DNA of 64,000 nt from Hymenopus coronatus. Its lineage: Eukaryota > Arthropoda > Insecta > Mantodea > Hymenopodidae. The DNA is taken from positions 93,175,501-93,239,500 of the forward strand of contig CM060883.1 of NCBI GenBank assembly GCA_030762935.1. The letters run 5' to 3'. The notes below the pieces were generated by a model that saw only the letters and a list, made by a program, of their open reading frames with translations, did not search any database and had not been told where the DNA came from. The translations under genes were made by a program, and so were the position numbers. This document shows positions 22,862-33,802 of the stretch, piece after piece; the first letter of the stretch is position 1; every line of letters starts with the position of its first letter.

Positions 22862-24345
22862 AATGGCGTCTTCCTGTAGTTGTAAGCATAATCCAGACTG
22901 TTGTTGTTATGTGTGTGGCATCTTCCTGGGATTGAAAGCAGTAAAGCATAGAATAAACGGTGCTAATAACTTCTGCTTAGCATATATGGTATGTCTGTGG
23001 GAGACCAAGACAAGAACTGGGCACCACATGTTGCAGATCCACTCTTGAGGCCTGGTATACAGGAGAAAACATAAAAATTAAATTTAGTGTACCTAGACTT
23101 TGGCAAGAACCAACAGATCACGTCTCCAACTTAATGTGGTACTGACTTGTCTCATGAGAGGTGTAAGTAAACCAATGTTTTTGCACATCCAGATTTGCCA
23201 TTGTCTCTTAGTCCCATTCCACACATTTAGGAGCTTCCTATTTCCTAGTGAATCATATACTGAAATTGACCATGAAGAAGACTTCTCAGAGGATGAAGAT
23301 ACTATACCTCACTCTCTCACACAAAATGAGTTAAATGACTTGATCAGGGATGTAGGACTTACAAAAGCCAAAGCAGAAATTCTACCACCGAGATTAAAGC
23401 AGTGGAACCTATTGAGTAAGAGTTGGAAGAAATGCATACAGAGGAAACGCCATGAAACTTTATCAGAATACTTCACTCTGAGAAGTTTGTGCTATTGCCA
23501 CAATATGCTAGGCCTTTTCAAAGAAATATGGTTTAACTATGATCCAAAGGACTGGCGACTCTTCATTGATAGTTCCTGCAAGAGTCTTAAAGCTGTTCTC
23601 CTCCATAATGAAAACAGTATCCCTCAATTCCAATCACTCACTCGACACACCTAAAGGAAGAATACACAGGCGTTCAATATTTCCTTCAGTTGGTTCCTTC
23701 TCTGTCTTTGGGATAGCAGGGATATAGACAGACATTTTCAAATGGTTGAGTAACCATTGAGGTCAGAGTTTGTGGTTAGCCAGAAAAATGTGAAGTGGGA
23801 ACCCCTTGTCGAGCAGGAAAAGATAATAATGCCTCTCCTCCAAATTAAGCTTGGACTCGTCAAGCAATTCGTAAAGGTATTAGATACAACATCAGCTGCA
23901 ATGAAGTATCTGTGTTCCCCAAACTATCAGAAGCTAAGATAAAGGGTGGAATTTTAGTTGGTCCACAAGTGAAAAGAATTAATTTGTGATGACATGTTCA
24001 TCACAAAGCTTTTATCAGTTGAAAGAAAGGCCTGGAAGTACTTTGGGGATGTTTTGAATGGTTTCCTAGGTAGTCACAGAATGGACAATTAAAGGAATGT
24101 GGTAGAGGGTCTTTTGAAGGGGGTGCAGAATGTCTCTAAAGCTGCATGTACTCCACTTGCATTTGGATGTTTTCAAATCTCATATGGGTGCAGCATATTC
24201 AGAGGAACAGGGCGAAAGTTCCATCAGGAACAGGACAATGAGCAAATGTTTGGGACTGTAAGAGAGAGTGATGTAACATACAAGAGGAAGTGCAGGAACA
24301 CAACATTTTTAAGCATGCTGTACATGATATGTATACAATTTCATG
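22862..24345 (+). pseudogene. Remnant of a multicopy arthropod protein family (function unknown) inside piggyBac
   Basis: The plus strand carries CKHNPDCCCYVCG near the start, then a segment of 184 residues (23100-23654) with SLTQNELNDLIRDVGLTKAKAE, YDPKDWRLFIDSSCKSLKAV and LLHNENSIP. Later broken pieces are EPLVEQEKIIMP, LQIKLGLVKQFVKVLD, KGGILVGPQ and GRKFHQEQD. I recall this order from an unnamed family repeated many times in arthropod genomes, always annotated as uncharacterised and probably transposon-borne. At least four frame breaks are present. Its orientation is opposite to the surrounding piggyBac transposase. Confidence 0.55.
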
Positions 24346-24428
24346 TACTTTAACACTTTTATCATATGTATTAGCATTTTCATTTTTGCAAATATTGCAT
24401 TTAAGAATTTCTGTTGTTTTGTTTCATG

Positions 24429-24430
<2 letters not shown>

Positions 24431-24491
<61 letters not shown>
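24431..24491. repeat. (TA)n microsatellite
   Basis: About 30 uninterrupted TA units. Open frames of tyrosine-isoleucine repeats across it are not genes. Confidence 0.97.
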
Positions 24492-24493
<2 letters not shown>

Positions 24494-24744
24494 AGGAATT
24501 CATTGTTCTAAATAAGTGAATTCTCGTAAAATTAAGAAAATTAATGCCATTTCCCTAAAAACAATTTCCCATATGCAAAATTGTGTTTACATAGTGTTTA
24601 GAAACACACAGCATCAGAAACAACAATAAAATTTAACTGAAACAAAATTTATTACATGGTGATATCCACATTTTGCACATAAAACTGATTGGGGTCAGAA
24701 AATACCCCATGCCACCTTTCTAGAGTTAATTGCATGATGAAATG

Positions 24745-25028
24745 AAATGTAGTGTTATTTATGGATGCTCTATAACTACTGTGGTTCTCAGCATCCCATT
24801 CTATACTGGGCATGAAAGACCACTCAGAGGCCTCTCTATCGGGCTTGAGGTTCTTTTACGTGCTGTAAATCCACAACACGGGACCACAGCTTTACTTCTC
24901 TTCTGAAGGAAGCCATGCTGAGGATTTTTACGCCCAAAAAAATCCATCGTCCTCTGCCGGGTTTGAAGCTGCAACCTTGGGTATATGAAGTTTAGCATGG
25001 TAACCATTATACCACAGAGGGCAACTAA
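24745..25028 (-). repeat. SINE family D, copy 2 (best preserved head)
   Basis: On the minus strand it starts TGCCCTCTGTGGTATAATGG (A-box) and CAGCTTCAAACCC (weak B-box), followed by TTTTTTGGGCGTAAAAATCC, AGCATGGCTTCCTTCAGAAG, CACGTAAAAGAACCTCAAGC and AGAGGCCTCTGAG. Its other copies are at 178 and 52503. Confidence 0.75.
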
Positions 25029-25572
25029 TTGCATAGTGTTACACATATGCAACAAAGATGAGTAATCAATGCTTTTAGTGGAAGTTCTTCTAATTTTGTA
25101 TTATACTAACCTTCAGCAATAAAATTAGGCTAGTTATAGCTGTTTTATTTTGTAACATTTTTAATATTTTTGCAATAAAACTAGCATTCTTTTGTTGTTC
25201 TTTTTTTTTTTTTTTTTTTTTAATACAAAAGAGCAAAATCCATGCAACTGCAGTGAAATCTAACCCTGCCAGCATTGAAGCAGTTATTTTACTTGGGCTC
25301 TTCCTGTCCTTTACCACAGGCACATTTGACTGCAGTCGCTGGGGCTCAACTTGTGACGTTTGGCTTAGAATGGATGGCCACTCCATATCATGGCTATTCA
25401 AGTCACTTAAGTTGTCATGCTGGTGAAAGGGATAAAAATATCAGTTTGTAAATTAGAGGAAGAGGGGCATATGTAGCAAAAAGTCATTAAGTTATAAATA
25501 ATGTATGCACAGATATTACTGCTGTACAAGTAGAAAAAGTAGGTATTAGTTTAATGTTGAGATAATTTATAA
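25029..25572. other. No gene seen
   Basis: AT-rich DNA with a 23-base T run at about 25200. No family recognised. Confidence 0.45.
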
Positions 25573-26860
25573 TCTATATATATGTATATGTATATATGTA
25601 TGTATATATATATATATAAAAATCTGATGTGTTCCATTCACATGACTTTTTCTATAACTCTGCAATAAATTATTTTTAAAAAGCGTATGCTTTATTTACT
25701 TCCTGCTAATCGAGAAAAAATTAGCAGAAATAGTCTTATTTCTTGCTTCCTGTAAGTGGAAGCGAAATAAGGGAGTACCATAGGTTAAAGTGATAGTCAA
25801 AAGCTGGTTGCTATGTGACTGAAGTTCCTTTGTTTGTATGGACACGAGTATGAGAAAAATATAAGTTTTTATAGCTTAAACCAAAAATAAGGAATATCTC
25901 AAAACAATCAACTCCACGAAAAGTATATATAATGTAAATTGTATGTTTTAATGTGCTCTACATTTTTTGTGTGGTAAGTTTTTCTCTCTTTCTTACGGTT
26001 TAGCACTTATGCAAAATTCCGTAAAATTCACTCAATAAAGTAGTCTTCAGAGGCTATTCCCAGAAAATTCAAAATATACATTTTGTCAGATAAATATCTT
26101 TAATATACGATATTTTAATAAAAATCGTTAGAGCCATTTTTTTGAAAATCAAAATTTTAGAAAAAAGTTCCATGTAAAGGGTAGTTTGGAGTGGGGGGAT
26201 TTTTCTCAAAATCTTCGTGTCGCATCTCCGGAAGATACTAAACTTAAATATCAAGTTTGGTATTTTACTAACTTTTCGTTTTTGAGTTATCTTGTTCACA
26301 GACACATGGACACACACACATGGACCTTTTTCTGAAAATACTTTTTTTGGATACAGGGGACCCTAAAACATATATTTCCGGTGAAATCTCGGTATCAAAT
26401 TTTTTGGTGGAGTGCAATACATTCTCTATACACTATGCACATAGTGTGTATAGAGAAAGTAAAAATGAATCCCCAAAATGTATGTACGTGCATCACTGCC
26501 AAATGACTGCACCAAATTGAACAATTCTTTTTTTGTTGTGTTCGTTATTGTCATAACAAGGTTTGTGTAAAATAAAATGTTTAAAAATAAAGTCTTATAA
26601 TATGAATCAGCATAACGATCCAAGGGAACAAAATTGGTTAATAGCTGCTAGATGGCAGTAGTAGCACAATTATTTGTTGCTAAATGGCAGTAGTATGCTC
26701 TATTTTTCTCCCCATTCAATGCTAAGGGAATGCACCCAGTTATGGAGACAACGATGCAAGAAAACAGTGAAATTCAAATACATTTTTATGCGTTAACTGT
26801 CCTTTTCTTACTCCTATTGTTTAAAATAAAGAAGTGATGAAGCTTTCTGGGATAGTGTGG
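25573..26860 (+). mobile_element. Helitron 5' end interrupted by an FX repeat
   Basis: TCTATATATATG at 25573 resembles a Helitron 5' terminus. After the FX insert the sequence resumes at 26461 with AAAAATGAATCCCC, TGCACCAAATTGAACAATTC and TTGTTGTGTTCGTTATTG. These match, in order, the 5' end of the Helitron whose terminus lies at 45367 (minus strand). One ~170-bp internal unit (ATGGCAGTAGTA ... CCATTCAATGCTAAGGG) follows to about 26860. The 3' end is missing. Confidence 0.65.
25624..26460 (-). repeat. FX repeat with AAAAAT on both sides, inside a Helitron end
   Basis: AAAAAT occurs at 25618-25623 and 26461-26466. The element starts CTGATGTGTTCCATTCACAT and ends with the palindrome TCTATACACTATGCACATAG ... 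TAGAGAAAGT. The uninterrupted Helitron copy at 45340-45367 has a single AAAAAT at this place, giving a within-window empty site. Confidence 0.88.
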
Positions 26861-26937
26861 GGGAGAAAAGGCACGAATAATTGAAAAACAGGAATAATCA
26901 AGAAACCCCTAATTTAAGGTTTTTAAGGTACAACATA

Positions 26938-28240
26938 CGAGGGGCATACTGAAAGTCACGAGCAACCCATTGTAAAAATTTAAATTTCAACAATGTAAAG
27001 AAACGAATTGCAGGATCGTAATCTACAGACTTTAAGCCACATGTTGACATATTGTGACGTCATTAGCTTCTATCACGTGACCACAGACAGTGTTTGAAAA
27101 ATGGCTGACATTGATGTTTCGTTTCGACAGCGTGCTGTCATTGAATTCCTTGTGAAAGAAGGAAAATCTGCTCCTGAAATTCATCTCACGTGCGTATGGA
27201 GGTGTCTGCATGGGTGCCAGCAGTGTTAGAAGATGGGTAAACATTTCAAAGACAGAAACACGAGTCTGCAAAATGCGCCTCGTAGCAGGCGTCCTCGAAC
27301 TGCCTCTACAGAACGCAACAAGGAAAGAGTTGATGAGCTCATTACAGGATATAGGCGTTTCACTGTGAATGAAATTGCTGCGCAACTTGGAATAGGACAT
27401 AGTGCAGTGCAAGAAATGATCCACAGCTTGGGTTATCGAAAGGTCTGTGCCCGTTGGGTCCCCCGTTTATTGACTGAAGACCACAAACTTCAGAGAAGAA
27501 CCATTGCACAAAACCTTCTTCAGAGATTTCATAATGAAGGTGATGAATTTTTGACGTGTATTGTGACTGGAGATGAGAGCTGGTTCCATCACTATGAGCC
27601 AGAAACAAAACGTCAGAGTATGGAAGGGCACCACTTGAACTCACCATCGAAGAAGAAAGCGAAGACAGTGCAGTCTGTAGGAAAAGTTATGGGAAGTGTC
27701 TTTTGGGATGCACAAGGTTGCATTCTGGTTGACTTTCTTGAACCTGGACAAACCATAAATTCTGCCCGCTACATCAAGACACTTCTGAAGCTCTGTCGGG
27801 CTTTGCGTGATAAACGCCCTGGAAAGAGGGTCATCCTTCAACAGGATAATGCGCGTCCGCATACTGCCCATGCCACTATGGAGAAGATCAGGGCATTAGG
27901 GTGGGAAACTCTTCCACATCCTCCCTACAGTCCCGACTTGGTACTCTCCGACTACCATCTTTTCGGTTCTGTGAAGGAGCAGATGCGTGCCCAACGCTAC
28001 GAGACGCTGGAGGATATTCGGAAAGCAGTGCGTCAGGGTCTGCGGGCAGCTGGAACAGAGTTCTATCACAAGGGCATTTTCAAACTTGTAGAACGATGGG
28101 AAAAATGTGTGCAAAACAATGGAGACTATGTCGAAAAGTGAAAGAAAGTCTGTAGATTATGATGATGTATTTGGTTTGGCTTAAAAATAAATATTAAGAT
28201 TGAACAACAGTGTTGCTCATGACTTTCAGTATGCCCCTGG
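26938..28240 (+). mobile_element. Mariner transposon, complete with TIRs and TA duplication
   Basis: It is 1303 bp long, between TA at 26936-26937 and TA at 28241-28242. The left end CGAGGGGCATACTGAAAGTC and right end (reverse complement CCAGGGGCATACTGAAAGTC) are near-identical inverted repeats that continue through GAGCAAC. The transposase lies at 27101-28141 with short flanks, as in intact mariners. This is the best preserved DNA transposon in the window. Confidence 0.95.
27101..28141 (+). pseudogene. Mariner transposase, nearly intact, two small indels
   Basis: ATG at 27101 opens MADIDVSFRQRAVIEFLVKE. The frame then breaks with a stop at 27228-27230 and resumes in the same frame as GKHFKDRNTSLQNAP at 27233. 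Between about 27190 and 27240 the true coding is in the next frame (YGGVCMGASSVRRW), so two single-base indels cancel each other. Downstream 302 residues are open: HTH region, TGDESWFHHYEPE (first D), VILQQDNARPHTA (second D), then PPYSPDLVLSDYHLF (third D, 34 residues after the second, D34D). The end is GDYVEK. All three catalytic residues survive; activity would require the two indels to be absent. Confidence 0.92.
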
Positions 28241-28329
28241 TACATATGGAAATGGGAAATTGCATTTTAAAGTTTTTTCAACATGTATTCTATGTTGAAA
28301 AGTTTATTCTACTTTTGTGATAGGTATTG

Positions 28330-28860
28330 TAGGCTGTTCATTTCTTAAAATGTCCATGATGTTGGTCTACTACTGAGAGGAGTTGCCAGTTTTTTGCACA
28401 GCACTTCAAACTTTTCTTGCAGTAAGTTCACAAATCCCATGACGTTTGAATCTGTTTAGCCAGCCAGATGAGGCATTAGATTCTCCTTCTAACTCTAGTG
28501 CTTCATGAAAATATGTAGTCTTTTTGGCACACATCGCACCTGAAACAATGACACCTTCTGCTTGTTTTTGGCTGAACCATTGTAAAAGAGCAGCATCTAA
28601 GGATCTCTTCATGCTTTTTCATGCAGATGGTCCAGAATTATATTCACAGTTCCTGATAAAATCCTGTATTTTTGTCTTATTGTTTTTAATGTCCCAAACA
28701 ATTTGCATTCCAATCCCATTATCAGCACTTAGTTTTACAACAATTTCCCCTTTCTCAAATTTTTCAATCAATTACTTTTTTTCTATGCCATCTTTAAATT
28801 TGCTTTGTTAATGCTTACATGCTGATCAACATCAGAAAAACTGAACTTATATTTAATTTA
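28330..28860 (-). pseudogene. Tigger/pogo-like transposase N-terminus (CENP-B-type DNA-binding)
   Basis: On the minus strand, shifting frames give NLRKGEIVVKLSADNGIG and IVWDIKNNKTKIQDFI (first helix-turn-helix). A 68-residue frame follows with LDAALLQWFSQKQAEGVIVS, KTTYFHEALELEGE and SSGWLNRFKRHGI (the CENP-B/Tc5 DNA-binding domain). The DDE catalytic domain should lie below 28330 but is absent; the mariner at 26938-28240 sits directly there. A terminal-repeat-like end is at 29047-29073. Confidence 0.7.
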
Positions 28861-29046
28861 CATGGAACCAGCAGGTCGATAACAATGGAAACTGTACTCT
28901 TGTCGCGCTGTGGTCGTTTAAACAATGGAAATTACACTTATTGTCACGCAGTGGGTCCTTTATTGTAGTTTTCTAAAGAAAAACAATCTACAATAATATT
29001 TTTGCACATGGCAGGGGGGATGCATGGATAATCTGCAAACTGTATA

Positions 29047-29073
29047 ATCCTCACATGAATAATCGGGAGTATA
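29047..29073. repeat. Putative terminal repeat of the Tigger-like element
   Basis: On the minus strand AGTATACTCCCGATTATTCA leads inward to GTGAGGATTATAC, a style of end typical for Tigger elements. The partner repeat was not found. Confidence 0.4.
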
Positions 29074-29237
29074 CTATATATGGTCATTGATATTCATTCC
29101 AACTCTATTCTTGTTTCCATTGTTGGATTATTGTGAACCAGCCTTATCTGTTGTAGTTTTATGTCCTAAAGTATCCTATTTCTATGTTATATGAAAGAAA
29201 CCCATTAATAATATTGGCCTCATGTTGTTTTTTACAG

Positions 29238-29390
29238 TTTGTAAAGCATGTATTGTGCGATACCTGGAAACCAACAGATACTGTCCCATTTGTGATGTTC
29301 AGGTTCATAAGACCAAACCTCTTCAAAACATACGAGCAGACAAGACATTGCAGGATATTGTCTACAAGCTGGTACCAGGTCTTTTTCAAA
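29238..29390 (+). CDS. Psc: PCGF exon 2: second half of RING finger
   Basis: Residues 38-88. A TTTTTTACAG acceptor precedes it and a GTAAGT donor follows. It supplies RING ligands C39, C42, C53 and C56 ([11 protein letters not shown] and [15 protein letters not shown]) and then the conserved [20 protein letters not shown] stretch that follows the RING in PCGF proteins. It enters and leaves in phase 1, consistent with both neighbours. It lies about 25 kb from exon 1, in unbroken unique-looking sequence between a Tigger remnant and unassigned intron. Confidence 0.94.
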
Positions 29391-29399
29391 GTAAGTTAT

Positions 29400-31255
29400 G
29401 CATACCTTCAAATTCTCTTTATGTTCTGAAAATATTTAGAGCATCATGATGGTGACACTTTTGCTGGCATTGTGGTCGTGCATATTAAAAAAAAATAACA
29501 GAGAGCTTCATTACTGCATACAGTTGAAGCATTCATGCTATGAACCACAGAAAATATGAAAACATGTGCCATTTTTGTCAAAAGACTTTCTTATACAGCT
29601 GTACTTTTGTAATATTCATTATCTGCTTAATCAGTATTAATTACTTTGCAAATTAAAAAAAAAGTGCAGAAATATTGGCACTGAAATGTTTCATTGTAGA
29701 ATAGTTCAACAAAGTTGCATGTGGCAAGCAGATTAATGCTCAGAAATTTCTGACTTATTCAGAACTCACACTATGAAAAAAATGGTAATATCTACTTATC
29801 GTCACTTTTCTTAATGAAGTCTGTTACACAATTCAGATGCTGTTTAACCCTTTTAGTGTAGCTCGAATAACAAAATGCTGTCTGAAAAGTGTCAAGCAAT
29901 TTTAGAGCAGAATGCAGTGTTTTAAATTATTAGTAATAAAATGAGCCAAATGATATAAGGAGCTGAATCTTTTTTTATTTGTAGTAAACCCTATTATCTA
30001 CTGTATAATATGTATGATATTGGATGAGAAGTCTTTTCAATATTTTTAAAAAATTAAAAAAAAAACAAACATTTGAAAATAAAATGTTCCAAAATAATCA
30101 ATAATTAGGCATATAAAAGCTTACCGTATAGAAAGGACAGATATTCATTTACAGCAATCTCTTTTAATCTGGCATTTTATTTTTTAAAATGCAAAAAAAT
30201 CGAGTTCACATAACCCGAAGGCTGAAAACTGAAAAAATCACCAAAAAAACATGCACATAAGGGTTGATTCACATTGTCTGCGTTGTCTGGTTATACCTCC
30301 GTAAATCCAGTTTGATAAGTACACTGATTATTTGCATTCATATGAGAATCGTGGTTATCAGAAGCATTTTCATTGCTGAAGCTAGAATATCTTCCTCTCT
30401 TGCGTCAATGTCAGAAATACTTTCATCAAGATCTGAAAACTCAAACATCACTCTCAATTTTTGCTAATACATTGCAACTGCAACTCTTATTTTCTCTTCG
30501 GTTCATAACCTGTTGCTAGACGACGCTACTTATCAACCAACATAAAGAAACAGCAGCTAGAGAAATTAAAATTTGGAGTTAATTTAGTGCTTTGTAGTAT
30601 AAAGATAAGATCCTAAAAAGCTGCAGAAAACCATTCTGTATGGCTGTGACGTAGAAAGTACATAGAAAGAGCTAAAACTTATGAAAATGGCATCACGATT
30701 AGATCATTATTGGCAATTCTTGCAGAATTTTCTGATCACGATTAGATTGTGGTTGGCACTAACATCACTTAATTTCACTTTTGGGCATTCAAAATCCACA
30801 TTCTGCCTCAGATTCATAGTTTTGTTATTTTTTGATTATATGTAGCACCTCCACCAATATGTCACAACACGAAAGTTTAAAGGTCAAAAAGTACTCAAAA
30901 GTTACGTTACAGCACGTTGGAGTTTGTTAACTTTCCATTTTATGATTGGGAGCATAGCTTCAGAGAGATGTCACATTAAAATATATAAAGGCCCTGGTTG
31001 GAAGTGAAAAGGAAAATCTGAGCTACATTGAGAAGAATTAATGTTTAGGTTTATTTAAAAAGTTATATGGCACGTGTTACCTTTGTGACCTGGTTACTAA
31101 AACAACAGGCTTCCTTCACAAAGTAAAAGGAGCATGTCTGATACTGCTAATATTGGTTGTCATTTGGCCAACTTGACAAAACTCTGTCATCACCACAATG
31201 TTTACATCAATTTCAGCTGTCATTCGTTTATCCAATGGCAAATATTGTTTAGCTT
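29400..31255. other. Intron 2, proximal part: no gene seen
   Basis: Begins with the continuation past the exon 2 donor. AT-rich, with no family recognised. A low-quality open stretch at 30264-30467 has no resemblance I can defend. Confidence 0.5.
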
Positions 31256-32361
31256 TCGTATTTATCCAAATACAAGAGAATAATTTTATCCAAAATATTA
31301 ATGTTCAGAACTGGGGGTCATTTTGCATTTCTGATATATTTCCCAAATACCATATGAGAAAAAGTAAGTTTCAAGTTTTTTCTGCATTTTCCTCTTAAGG
31401 ACATTTTTTATTCATTGGAATAAATTAAGGGTAAGGCAGTAGCGAAGCCCGTGGGAAATGGTACAGATTACCACTAAGGTCACAATGTATGTAGCAGATT
31501 TTGAGCATTTCATTTGATGCCAAAAATTAAGTCAACTGTCAAGCAGAAAGAGAGAGGTTAGCTGCACATTTCCCTTCCCTGGGCCACAATGTGAATTTAT
31601 GTACAAATTTGAACTAAGTAAAATGTTTTATAATATATTTAGTACATAGTTTTAACAGAAAATAGCATCCACAAATAATTGTTGTTACAGCTAAGCTGCC
31701 ACCACTACCGTCATGTTCTATATTGTATATACCAGATATTTTGTTCTCTCGCTGACATTTTGAATTTCTGTGCAAATTAGGTAAAAATATTTCTGATGTG
31801 CTAAATATAAGTATGCCATGTACATACAAAATCATTGTTACAGTTACGCTGCTGCCACCACCACCTTCTCATTCTATCATTGCATATACTGCACATTTTG
31901 TTCTCCCATCTCCAACTCTGCCGCTGGCAATATAAATTTCTGCACAAATTCAAATTGGGTAAAAACATTTATGATGTGTTATATTAAGCATGTGATCGAA
32001 ATACAAAATCACATTCATTATTGTTCTTACAGTTTGCCAGTGCCACCGCTGCCTGATGGTGTACCATTACATATATTGTACATTTCCATACTCCCCGCTT
32101 TACCAACCTCTCAAAACTTAAATTTCCGTGCAAATTTAAATTAAGTACAATAAATAAATAAGGGACTTAATCAGCTTAAGTGTCCATTAGTTTGTTCAAA
32201 ATATTAGACAAGCCTTCAAATTTCATTTAAAAATTCTTCTTTTTATTTACCCATGTCTTTTAAATATGTTATATAAATGATGTGCTGAATTCTAAAGTTA
32301 AGTTCTGAAAAATGGGGACTCATCTTGCATACAAGGTGGTCTTGTATTTGGATAAATACGG
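31256..32361. mobile_element. TIR element with internal tandem repeats, copy 1
   Basis: CGTATTTATCCAAATACAAG at the left end has its inverted match CTTGTATTTGGATAAATACG at the right, next to a TA. Inside, three units of about 185 bp each carry TACAAAATCAT, TGTTACAG, CTGC-GCCACC and CAAATT-GGTAAAA-AT motifs. There is no coding region, so it is non-autonomous. The ends and TA target suggest a Tc1/mariner-superfamily partner. The second copy is at 55902-56798. Confidence 0.75.
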
Positions 32362-32447
32362 TAAGTGTAGACAACTACAAATTGCCATTAAGAAGGATAC
32401 CCTTTCCACAGCAATATCTGCACTGGACAAAATTTAAGTATCAAGAT

Positions 32448-32600
32448 AGGGTGGTTCAATAAGTACCTGAGTTAACAATGAAAATTCCATTTTTTTAAAT
32501 ATAAATTATTTCTTTCTTAACATAGTCCCATTTTGGGGATATACACTTCTCCCGATGCCCCCGCCATTTTGTTTAATTCCTCCAAAAATAGGGATTGTCA
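32448..32600 (-). pseudogene. Mariner end fragment
   Basis: AGGGTGGTTCAATAAGTACC followed by a T-rich stretch and CATAGTCCCATTTTGGGGAT is the usual 3' end of a mariner subfamily read on the minus strand. Only the terminal repeat and some C-terminal sequence remain. Confidence 0.45.
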
Positions 32601-32689
32601 AGTCTGTAAAATATGTCTAGATCTTGATGATGACTTAATTTTATTTAAATTTTGTTCTGTCAACCATTTATTCACGGGAACAAGAAGAA

Positions 32690-32757
32690 AGCCAGATGGG
32701 ACAAATATCGGGGGGGGGGGGGGGAAGCCAGATGGGACAAATATGGGGGGGGGGGAC
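32690..32757 (+). repeat. Duplicated segment with two long G runs
   Basis: GCCAGATGGGACAAATAT is followed by 14-15 G, then repeated and followed by 11 G. The pair is a tandem duplication of about 34 bases. Confidence 0.85.
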
Positions 32758-33249
32758 AACTCCAGATGAACATGCTAGTGCAATGTCATAGTGAAACAGA
32801 ACTTTCTTCTTTTGGTAAGTGGGGCTATTTCTCCTTTAATTTCTTGTCAAATCAGGCCAGTATTGTCCAGAAATTGTTTACCATGATTTTCTTTTGGCGG
32901 TTACATATTTTATAGCTGACTGCCATATCTGTCCTTGGAAACAATCAGGTTACTGGCAAATGTAGAAGCATAAACACAATATCTTACTTTAGTTATATCT
33001 GCAGGCTTCCATGGCCACAGTCCATTGGGTTTATGGTTTCCGGTGTAGGCCGAGTCATTTCTTGCACTGCTCTCTGCCCCAATAGCTTAATTTCCTTTCC
33101 TTATATTTTACTTGGTAGGAAATTGTTACAGATCTGTTTCTCTTCTGCTCTACAATAGTGAAAATCAGATGATTGCAGTGCCATAACTTAAATAACTTGC
33201 AGTCAACAGTGATCACATATTACTGTTAAAATTAATGTTCTGGAAGTTG
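32758..33249. other. No gene seen
   Basis: Intron 2 sequence without a recognised family. Confidence 0.45.
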
Positions 33250-33770
33250 TGTTCAGAACAAATATAATAACAAAGCTATCAGGGGGAGGTTCTGACCTCT
33301 TCAGCTGCTCCGGTGCGAGCACTGTGGACCCCGAGTATCCGTGGTGCGTCTGACGTTACTGGAAGTATTCAGGCTGAACATTTGAGTCCCTCTCATAAGG
33401 GAGCTGTTCGGATTGCGTTGGACTCAACGTGGCAGTGGCCCGATACCCGTGGGAAATTGGATACGTCTGGGCAGGATTGTGAAATGCCTTAATGTCCTCC
33501 AACACTAACCTGGACAGTTAGTAGACCCAAGCTGGTAAAGGTCACCCCCACCAATGATTTTGGTAGTGTTTGCCTCAGGGTTGACGTGCAAGTGGCGTAT
33601 CCACTGTCGTCCCTGCATGCAAGGTAAGTGGCCCAGCCACTGTCGTCCTTGCATCCAGGGGGGCATGGTTTATAAAACAGATACCATGCTCAATCCCCAC
33701 GATTGCATGCATAACTGAGTTATCTGGTCCTTGCTTAATGAGAGGGCTTTGATTATCATGTACTTGTTAA
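33250..33770. repeat. GC-rich unclassified segment with internal near-repeat
   Basis: This block is much richer in GC than its surroundings. It contains a near-repeat of about 37 bases around CCACTGTCGTCC (33600 and 33636). It reads like the eroded end of a retroelement, but I cannot assign it. Confidence 0.3.
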
Positions 33771-33802
33771 AAAAACACATCTTGCTTCATTATTATAAAA
33801 AT

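Larger units (their letters stand above)
20558..24729 (-). mobile_element. piggyBac element, TTAA-bounded, degenerate and containing foreign sequence
   Basis: TTAA at 20558-20561 is followed by CCCTAGAAAGGTGGCA. TTAA at 24726-24729 is preceded by the inverted copy (TGCCACCTTTCTAGAG). These are terminal inverted repeats with the canonical piggyBac target TTAA. The transposase remnant lies on the minus strand at 20880-22353. The 4.17-kb span is larger than a simple element because about 2 kb with plus-strand coding remnants of another family lies between the transposase start and the right end. Confidence 0.8.

Noticed and set aside
24290..24511. Tyrosine-isoleucine repeat proteins on both strands
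   Set aside because: They are translations of a (TA)n microsatellite.
28524..28811. Plus-strand 95-codon open frame
   Set aside because: It is antisense to the Tigger-like DNA-binding domain on the minus strand.
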